In this document: positions 56,426-64,000 of the stretch, piece by piece
Position numbering within the stretch: the first letter of the stretch is position 1
Layout: every line of letters begins with the position of its first letter
Assembly (NCBI GenBank): GCA_965112735.1
Contig: OZ218952.1
Span: 2,294,001 to 2,358,000 of the forward strand
DNA: 64,000 nucleotides
Source of the DNA: Phaeosaccion multiseriatum
Lineage: Eukaryota > Ochrophyta, other classes
Direction: 5' to 3'
The notes under the pieces: generated by a model
The model's database searches: none
Told to the model about the DNA's origin: nothing
Seen by the model: the letters and a program-made list of their open reading frames with translations, nothing else
Made by a program: the position numbers and the translations under genes

Positions 56426-58619
56426 TTACATGTCTCCCCCGCCCCCGCGGCCAAAGCCTCCCCCTCCTCCGCGACGGTAGCTGTCTCCGCCCTCGTAGGA
56501 AGGCTGGAAGTCTCCTCCGGGGCCCATGCCCTTGCCTCCTCCGCGCATGCCCTCGGGCCTGTCCCCTGTGGTAAGCAAATCACGTTGAACGGTGGGGTGT
56601 GGGGGGAGAGGGCGTGTGGTGTGCGTGAGGGGCGGAACAAGAAAAGTCGTCCAATCTTCTCCTCCCTCTCTTTCCTTCTCTAAAAAAAAAATCTCATGCC
56701 CTCACAACAAACACCCGCTCGGCCGCTCACGCTCAAGCTTCATACTTGTAAAAACTGCCCCGTCTTTCAGAATGCAGTCGCACTACTCCCCTCCTCCTCC
56801 TGCTGCTGCCAGCTGCGCTTGCACCTTAGCAAGCAAGCCAGCGCAAGCAACAACCAAACCAAACGCACCTGGTGTGGGTCCCGGTCGGGCGGGGCGAGAG
56901 GCGGCCTTCTTGAGGGTGGCGGGCTGGACCTCCTCGGGAAGGTGAAGGTACTCCTGCAGGTACTGGATGCCCTCATCCGTGAGGTAGTAGTACAGATATT
57001 GCCTGTGCGTCGCGTCGCCAAGGGTAGATGGATATATGGATGGAATGTGTCGAGTGGCAGAGGATAACGGAGGGGTGTGTGCGAGGGGTGAGAGGTGTCT
57101 CTGCACAATCAAAGGTGGTAAAGTCAAGACACACACGAGAAAGACAAAGCCTTGTCCTTTCCTCTGCACCTCACAACCTCGGCTGTGGAGTATGCCTTCC
57201 CCACGCCGCCAAGCCAATGCTCCGACGAATCAACACAAAAGCCTTGCAATGCAAAGACAGAGGACGCTATTTGCTTCTCCCCCAAACCTGCAGCGCTGGC
57301 CTAAAAGGCAGAGCAAAACGAGTACGGTGCCTTGACACGCTGCACTGCACTCTCGCTCCTTTCTCAGCACTGCACTGCTAACCAACAACCCACAGCCCAA
57401 ACCAAGGCGCACCATACATAGCCTCCCCCCGCCTACCGCCCGCACAACAACACAGGGGCAGCCCCGCTGTGTGCTCTTCCCCTGCGTCGCGACGCAAAGC
57501 ACGCACGCACGCACACACGCACGCACCAGTTGAAGGTCTCCCTGGTGTAGCCCCTCGAGGTGAGGGACTTCATGAGGCACAGGACCTCGAGGTTGGTCAC
57601 CTCCTCAATCTCGTCATGGGACGGCTTGTAGGGGTCCTTCGAGGCCACACATACGCCCTCCTTGAAGAGGTATGAATACACCGCAAGGCGCTGCTTCTTT
57701 CGGATGAACTGCGGAAGAACAAGACGTGACGATGACAGGCGGCGAGGAACAGGCCAGGTTGGAGGGGGCGGGCAACATGAGGATAAAAGAAGCAGAAGCG
57801 GGGAGGGACAGGTAGGCGACAGGGGAGCTGCTGCGGATAACGGAAGGCCACTGCGTCCTATACGGCGGTATCCATGAGGTGCCAGAGGTGTTCTACATGG
57901 ATGAGAAAAGCCTTCGTACTGGGGTCATGCCGAAGCAGACAGACACAAATTGCAAACTCTCCCCAGTAGCAGCAGGAGCAGGACCGCTCGCCAGGGCTCC
58001 AGAAGACCTCGAGCACAAGTGCAGATAACAGCAGTCGCCGCGCCAGGAGCACATTGCCTCTACCGAAGAAAGTGTCCCCGGCGTCGGTCCGTCTTTCCCG
58101 TCGTACCCCTTTCCGTCAGTACCCCTCCCCGTCTCTTCCATTCACCGCTGCTCCATCCTTCACATGGTCGCCACTCTGGGTGCGTGCGTCTGACTGACGG
58201 AGCCTCTTCGTCCCACAACAAGCAAGGTCTATGTGTTTTTACGGAATCCCTCCAAGCCCACATTCTCTACATGAGCCTGTGGCTGTTCCTGCCCTGGACG
58301 ACGTACACAGGTTCACTGCTCCCCATTCCCTCACTGTTGCTGCTCAAGGCCTTGCTCCTGCTGACGCTGGTACAGCTGGTGCTGCTGGCGGTGGTCGAAG
58401 GCGGGCTCAGGTGGACTCATTTTGCTGCCACAAGAGATAAAAAGCCATCTGCAAGCGGTCGCCTTCTTTTCCTCTGCCCCAAAAGCTCGTGCACGCTCCT
58501 CTCTCCTCTCCACCGCAGCCCTCCTGTTGGCTCCACCCGCTCTCAAACCAATTGTACTCCCCATCCGTATCACCTCACTCGCGTCTCTCTTCGTGCCGTC
58601 CACGACACATACTTACCAT
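56426..58619 (-). CDS. RPS10: 40S ribosomal protein eS10
   Basis: Four exons, complement(join(56426..56565, 56869..57002, 57527..57708, 58617..58619)), give 152 aa with phases 0, 2 and 1 closing. The first exon is just the ATG, followed at once by GTAAGT. The body reads [44 protein letters not shown] joined to [31 protein letters not shown] and a Gly/Arg-rich tail ending in GRGGGGDM. These match eS10 (human 165 aa), a protein of the small-subunit head near the mRNA entry side. The assignment of the one-codon first exon rests on the perfect donor, correct phase and good Met context; an alternative upstream start is possible. Confidence 0.9.
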
Positions 58620-58864
58620 AACGGCGACGAGGGGGGGTGTGCGAACCTGGCAGCAAAGCTACGAGGTTCGAAGTGCTGCACGTGTGCAACACAAGGGGTC
58701 TTTGGGGGAGAAGGGTTGGGGTGGGGGCAATGAGCCTCAGCCGCCTCCCAGTCCAGGCAAAAGTGCCCCGGGGGGCAGAGTTGGGTCACAGATGGCAGGT
58801 CGACTGCCCAACGGGTACACTCAGTCGAAGGTGTCAGGGACGAGGAGGAGGAAGAAAAGCAGCC
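58620..58864. promoter_or_regulatory. Divergent promoter region (eS10 / RPP38)
   Basis: 245 bp between the eS10 ATG and the RPP38 ATG, so a ribosomal protein gene and an RNase P subunit gene probably share regulation. Confidence 0.5.
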
Positions 58865-60031
58865 ATGAAAGCTCAGAAGAAGCAGCAGCCGCAGCCGCGG
58901 CAGGAGCGGCAGAGGTCGACGCCAACCACGACGCCCACTGCAGGAAAGAGGAAGAGAGCAGGAGAAGAGGACAAGACACCTCTTATGAGCAGGCGAAGAT
59001 GTGAGTCTCGGCAGCACGGGGAAGCAAAGCTTCTGTCGTGTCCTCCCGCCGTTCCTTCTGGCGGCTGCTGCTGCTGGTGGTACGGCTGTAGCAAAGCTTA
59101 CGCGCTCGCAATTCGAAGCCTCATTTCTCCCCTTTCTCCTCCTCCTTCCCTTTCACCGCTTCCCTTCTGTCCTGCTCCCTGACAGCTGCTTCACTCAAGT
59201 CACCAGGCAGGAGAAGGGAGTCCTACGTCAGCGCTCCCGAGTGGCGAACCTCACGGGCGGAGGAGAGGGATATCGTCCTGGATCGCCTCGTCAAGGAGCT
59301 TGTTCCGCTGCTTGAATCAGGTGCGTAAAAGTACACACAGCTCAGGGCCTGTGTTTTGCGATTAAGAGGGCCAGAGTGATGAAGGAGGCTACCATCTTGA
59401 TACTACCCTATTCGCACTCTCTCTTCCTTTCTCTCTGTGTGTGTGCGCAGAGGACTCCAAGCGTGCCGCTCGTCGGCGCTTGTGCTTGGGGATAAACGAA
59501 GTGACGAAGCGCCTCGAGAAGATGAGAGAACGCGCTGTGGCGGCGGCAAAGCCTCCCCCCCGTCACGGGAAGGACAATAGCAAAGAACCAGTCCAGGCGG
59601 AAGGAGGGAAGAGCAGCAGAATTAGTGAGGACGAAGTGGGTCGCGGATTGGGGCTGGTGGTGTTGTGTCGAGACGTTCGGCCGGCGAGTCTCATCACCCA
59701 CCTGCACCCTTTGCTGGTCTGGGCGCAAGTGCCTCTCCTCGTGTTCCCCGCCGCCAGCAAGAGGCTGGGGGAGGCAATGAATCTCAAGACCATGGCTGCG
59801 TTTGGAATGCTCTACAAACAGAAGGAGCACACCGATGATAAGACGTCACCGCCGGCACAGCAGATGAGACCGAAGGGAGAGCAATCTGCCTGCGCATCAG
59901 TCACTGTGACTGCGGATGCCCCAGATGGGCCCAACGAGGCGGAGGAAGCGGCTGCGATGAGAACTGCCGTGGACTTGCGGATAGACTCACTCATCACCTT
60001 CCTGCAGGAAGGCGCGCAACGTGTGACCTAA
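58865..60031 (+). CDS. RPP38: RNase P/MRP subunit RPP38/POP3, L7Ae family
   Basis: Three exons, join(58865..59000, 59186..59320, 59451..60031), both introns phase 1, give 283 aa. The N-terminus is basic (MKAQKKQQPQPRQERQ, then GKRKRAGEEDK). Exon 2 ends in ERDIVLDRLVKELVPLLES. The L7Ae/Rpp38 fold shows as LCLGINEVTKRLEKM, LVVLCRDVRPASLITHLHPL, QVPLLVFPAASKRLGEAM and KTMAAFGML, with a charged insert (about residues 125-155) between strands. The RDVRP-S-LITHL signature distinguishes Rpp38/Pop3 from L7Ae and NHP2. The protein binds kink-turns in RNase P and RNase MRP RNAs for tRNA and rRNA processing. The tail is acidic. Confidence 0.82.
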
Positions 60032-60078
60032 TAGAATACCCAAGGACGGAAAAAAACAAAAACAAAAAAATATATTAA

Positions 60079-60283
60079 TATTTGCGTAATAATAAAGAGA
60101 ATCGCCCTGCAGAAATGCTGACAAGTAGAGAAGGGAAAGGGGAAAAAAGATGAAAGCCGAAAGGCTATGGATGGATAGGCATCTCCAAGAGCCACAAAAC
60201 ACGAAGAGCTATAGCGCTTCTCCCAGCGTCATTTTGCTCGTTCATCCCTTTCGATGTGGGCGATTCTACGCAAATCGAGTGTT
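60079..60283. mobile_element. MITE-like element, copy 2
   Basis: Right end 60267-60283 is identical to the right terminal repeat of copy 1 (26474-26490). The left end keeps only TTTGCGTA. The inside aligns with copy 1 in order (AATCGCCC, GAAATGCTGA, GGCATCTCCAAGA, AGAGCTATAGC, CTCCCAGCGTCATTTTG). It sits between the convergent stops of RPP38 (60031) and the fusion gene (60309). Confidence 0.72.
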
Positions 60284-60308
60284 CATTTTAAAATTTAAAA
60301 AAATTCAA

Positions 60309-63151
60309 TCAGGTAGATTCTTTTCTACCTGCTTTGCTATCAGGCCTCCTGTACAGGTCCTTTTGGGCCTCCCTCTCCTTTCTCCTACCTCCAACGTCCG
60401 CCTCCACCCTCTCAATCTCTTCCGAAAAGCCCGGGTCCATCAAGGGCAGCATGGCACTGCGCAGGCTGTTGTACAGAGTGGGCAAAAGTGACTCCTCCTG
60501 AGCCAGCATCTTCTTGACGCGCTCCCTCTCCTTGGGCTCCTCGAAGCAGGCGGGGCAGTTCTCATTAATGACAGGCAGCCTGGCGTCCTTGGCAAAGGCC
60601 TTGAGCTGTTTCTCACGCACGTACACCAGCGGGCGGATGATAGTTACGTCTCCTTCGTCGTTGGTGTACATGGCCTTCATGGTCCGGAGCTTGCCGTTAC
60701 GCATCACGCTCATCATGAAGGACTCACCGAGGTCGTCCAGGTGCTGCAGATGATGAGAAAGTGAGACGTAAAAGTGTATGGTGTGTTGCAAGGGCGGGCG
60801 GAGGGGAGGGAGGAAGAGGGGGGTTGAGGGAAATGCAATGCGTTGATTAAGGAAGACATTTCCCTCAAGTGCCATGTATGTATGCGCTGGCCATCTTGAT
60901 CAAGATCAGTCCATTGTGATGTCATCGATCAATATCAATCCTGACATCGAGATGGAGAAGTCGAGATATGGCCTCGCACACGTCATTCATTGCCTTGATC
61001 TATTGTGCGAGCCCGGCCAACACCAAGCGTGACAGGACAGAGTGGTGCAATTACTCACCTGCGCCAGCACGAGCTTGTTATAGCCCTCCTCGCGGCAGCA
61101 GCGATACAGCAGGCCTCGCTTCATGCGGCTGCAGTAGGCGCAGATGCTGTCCCCCTGTTCGAAGGGAAGACATGCAGGCAAAGAGAGAGAGGGGGGGGAG
61201 GAGAGAGACGGACAGAGAGAGGGAGAGAAAGAGACGAGAGAGAGAGGGAGAGAGAGGGATGGCTGCAGTGTTCAGGCTACCAGGCAAGAGGTAAGATGAG
61301 CACTCGGTACTTACGAGCACCACCCAAGGTCAGGTCACAGTCACAGTCACAGTCACAGTCACACTCACCAATTTATTCACTCACCCACCCACCCACTCAC
61401 CCACTCACGCACTCACCTGCAGACTAATCTTGGCCCTCTCTATAATGGCGTCACTGAGATAATAATACTTGACCCCCAATTGGGCAAGGTATGGGATCAT
61501 GGGCGACGGATCGAAGGAGGGCGTCTGCGGGTCCACTGTGGCACACGCAATTTCAAACCGAAAGGGCACCTTGGCCTGCACTTGCAGCAAGATGTGCAGC
61601 AGAGAGAGCGAGTCCTTGCCGCCCGATAGCCCAAGCAAGAGCCTGTCCCCCGGGGCGATCATACCCCAATCCTTCATGCCTTGGCCCGTGGCTCGCATCA
61701 GCTTCTGCGGAATCTTTGGTCGCAGAGTGGCCTGCTTGCTCGCTTGGTTGGCGCTGTCGATTCCTCGCATCAAGCCCTCTAATTTGATCGGTATGAACGG
61801 AGCTTCTGCCGCGGTGGCTTCTTCCCCCCCCCGTCCTCTCCCAATGCTACTCGGCTCCTGCTCTTGTCCTTGCAGCTGCGGAGGAGTCCTCTTTTCTTGT
61901 AGGGCCTCTTGGCGCCACTGCCCAACCTTTCTCTGAGGGTACTTGCTGTCTTGTGGTGCCGCGCTTCCCCCACTTGAGCCTGAGCCCTGCTCGGTGACCT
62001 TCTCCTTTTTCTCCTGCTCGACCCTCTTCTGCGTGGTGACGGCGGGTGGTGACTGAGCCACCGCCACGGGAGGTCTCGGCATTGCTGATGAGTCGTCGTT
62101 GTCTTCTCCACCTCGCCCGCCGGTTCTTAAGCCTCTTGCTCCTCCTCCTCCTCTGCCTGTTGCTCCTACTATTGCTCCTCCTCCTTCTCCTCCTCCTCCT
62201 CCTTCTTCTTCTTCTCCTCCTCCTCCTCCTCCTCCTCCTCCTCCTCCTCCTCCTCCTCCTCCTCCTCCTCGCCCTCCCTCTACTGCTGTACCTGCTGCTG
62301 TTCCCACAACCGGAGTGGTCTCGCTACTCTTGCTGTCGTCGTCGTCGTCGTGCTCGCTGCTGTCTAGAGCGTCAGCATCATCCGTAGAGCCATCGTCGCT
62401 CTCCGCGCTGCGACCGTAACGCTCGGGGTCGATGGTGCCCAGGGCAACCTCTTTCGACAACTGCTGCTCCTCCTGCTGCTGCCTCTCCTGCTCACCCCTC
62501 CATGCCTCCCCCTCCCAAGGGTACACGAACCAACGCAATGCCTCGTCCTCCTCCCCCATCACCTCCCCCGGATTGGAGGCCTTGACCTCCTTCTTATTCC
62601 CTCCCCCATCCCCTCCCTGCAGGCTGCTCAGCGTCTCTTCCGCCGTCCGCTTCACCCCCTCGAAAAGGGCCTCCTCGCTCTGTCCATCCGCTTCAGCCGG
62701 CGCCAAAGGCAGTCCCTTGGAGAGGAGTGATGGTGATGATGACGATGATGCTGATGATGACGTGCCGCCAGCGCCAACAATAGTGGGAGGAGGAGGACGG
62801 GCAGCGGCGGCGCTTGCCCCGAAATTCCCCAACCACACACGCTCCGGAAACCTCGAGAACCTGGACTGGTGCTTCCACTCCCCTGTCTTATGGTTGGGGC
62901 GATACTGCGAGAGGAAGCAGTGTCCATGCGAGGCCACAAACTCCACGGCGCTCAGAATGAAGTCGACTTCTGCGTCGGAGGCAAAGTAGGCGAGCGAGAA
63001 GCGCGTGAAGCCGGGGCGGAGGAGCTCGCGCTTCCTGAGAAGGGCCGCCTCCAGCGCGCGAGTTTGTGCCTCGTCCATGCCCAGCAGGGCCTGTGCGTAC
63101 GGACCGGCACACATGCAGCCGCCTCGGCTTTGAATGCCAAACAGGTCTGCG

Positions 63152-63213
<62 letters not shown>

Positions 63214-64000
63214 GGGCAGGGAAAGCGCGCGTTGCGGAGGGGGTGACAAGGAGAAAGACAAGGGACGAAGGAGGCGAATACGGGGGGGTGGTGGTGAGGG
63301 AAGTAGCTTGGGCCATTAGCACTTCACAAGCTGGGTGCCTTCCCACTCTCTCTCACAGAGGCTGTCGCTCTTCTTTGACAACACTCACCGTTCAGAAGGG
63401 CACCCACGAAATTGTAGTGGAGGAACTTGTTGGGCCGCGCAACCCCAGCAGCAGCGGCACCATCCCCACCTCCACCAACCCCACCAAGCGAACCATCTTC
63501 GGCGCCTCCTTTGCCGTGCGGGTCATCTCTCCTGATGAGAAAGCTCAGGATGGGCAATCTCGCCGCCGCCAGGTTCCCGAGGAGAGCAATACTGGGGTGG
63601 GAGGATAGCCTCCTCAGCGCCAGTTGGGCCAGCTGCTCCTCTCGCTGCTCGATGGCCTGCACACCCATGCGGGTCTTGAGCTGCATGACGAGGCCGAGGC
63701 GGATGGCGCCCAAGATGTCCGGTGTGCCCCCTTCCTCCCTCTCCTCTCGGTTGCTCAAGTAGCGGTGGTCCTCGGCAGTCACAAAGAAGACCGTGCCACC
63801 CCCGGGCGCGCTGGGGACGGGGTTGGCGAGTAACCGCTTCTTGATCACCATGACGCCAGGGCTGCCCGGCCCACCCACGAACTTGTGCCCCGAGAAAAAG
63901 ATGCCATCCTTGTACACGTAGGGGGCGTCCTCTCCGGGAAGGATGGGGTTCATGTCCATAGGCACATAGGGTGCCGCAGTGGCGTAGTCCCAAAAGGACA
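60309..64000 (-). CDS. Class V aminotransferase (desulfurase-like) fused to TtcA-type tRNA thiolase, 5' partial
   Basis: Exons complement(join(60309..60743, 61059..61154, 61417..63146, 63389..64000)) close in phase and give about 956 aa, running off the right edge. The N-terminal part is a PLP enzyme: FFSGHKFVGGPGSPGVMV holds the Schiff-base Lys, followed by GGTPDILGAIRLGLVMQLK and, over the first junction, SRGGCMCAGPYAQALLGMD with the cysteines of this desulfurase-like family, then TRFSLAYFASDAEVDFILSA. A 330-residue linker rich in Gly, Glu, Ser and Gln follows. The C-terminal part is a PP-loop ATPase: LLLGLSGGKDSLSLLHIL, CAYCSRMKRGLLYRCC, LAQHLDDLGESF, VTIIRPLVYVREKQLKAFA and NENCPACFEEP. 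The CxxC pairs fit an Fe-S-dependent TtcA enzyme (2-thiocytidine at tRNA position 32). The fusion would place sulfur donor and tRNA thiolation in one chain. Confidence 0.85.
62160..62280. repeat. CCT tract encoding polyglycine/Glu linker on the minus strand
   Basis: About 35 CCT/CTT units inside the linker of the fusion protein; the frame stays open across it. Confidence 0.9.
63146..63214. repeat. GT microsatellite at an intron end
   Basis: About 30 GT units directly upstream (on the minus strand) of the acceptor of exon 61417..63146, so the CA strand serves as the intron end. Confidence 0.9.

Overview
This 64 kb window is nuclear DNA of a eukaryote. Almost every gene is split by short GT-AG introns, the coding density is high, and GC-rich simple repeats are everywhere. 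The small protein at 6748-7384 carries a signal peptide, an SSA|F junction and then a second twin-arginine leader. That layout is typical of a thylakoid-lumen protein in an alga with a secondary red plastid, so a photosynthetic stramenopile (heterokont) or similar alga is the best guess. A CEP41 homologue implies a ciliated or flagellated lineage or stage. I did not recognise the species.

Layout, left to right: CEP41 (-, 218-2741); a decayed non-LTR retroelement tail (+, about 3060-3472); a membrane-anchored tyrosinase (-, 4089-6461); a Tat-targeted lumen protein (+, 6748-7384); a coiled-coil protein (-, 7672-12024); a Lys/Ser/acidic protein with a glycine-repeat tail (+, 12239-15220); THOC1 of the THO mRNA-export complex (-, 15747-19922 plus unresolved 5' exons); centromeric histone H3 (+, 21288-22389); an unidentified split gene (-, 22509-23725); a thiol dioxygenase of the PCO/ADO family (-, 23925-24807); an ankyrin protein (+, 24952-25920); a 12-repeat PPR protein (-, 26760-30773); a small acidic unknown (-, 31511-32185); one or two genes encoding a chain of split dsRNA-binding domains ending in a SAP domain (+, 32433-43144); a two-pore potassium channel with EF hands between its pores (-, 43797-50941); a basic/acidic unknown (+, 51193-53574); an ABHD14-like hydrolase (-, 54506-55849); ribosomal protein eS10 (-, 56426-58619); the RNase P/MRP subunit RPP38 (+, 58865-60031); and a fusion of a class V aminotransferase (cysteine desulfurase-like) with a TtcA-type tRNA thiolase (-, 60309 to the window edge).

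Genes are arranged mostly as divergent pairs separated by about 140-290 bp, and as convergent pairs that share short 3' spacers. Two kinds of small inverted-repeat element sit in these 3' spacers. Simple repeats dominate many introns: a 1.6 kb CTGA array and a 1.4 kb GGAA array lie inside the potassium-channel gene, and a roughly 31 bp minisatellite lies inside the dsRBD gene.

I built exon models by eye. For most genes every junction keeps the reading frame and matches a GT-AG site, and I list the exons. Where the phases do not close (5' end of THOC1, the join between the two dsRBD blocks, 5' end of the 22509-23725 gene) I say so. The strongest candidates for something undescribed are the desulfurase-thiolase fusion, the dsRBD chain, the rearranged two-pore channel, and a 16 bp motif that recurs inside unrelated exons in different reading frames.
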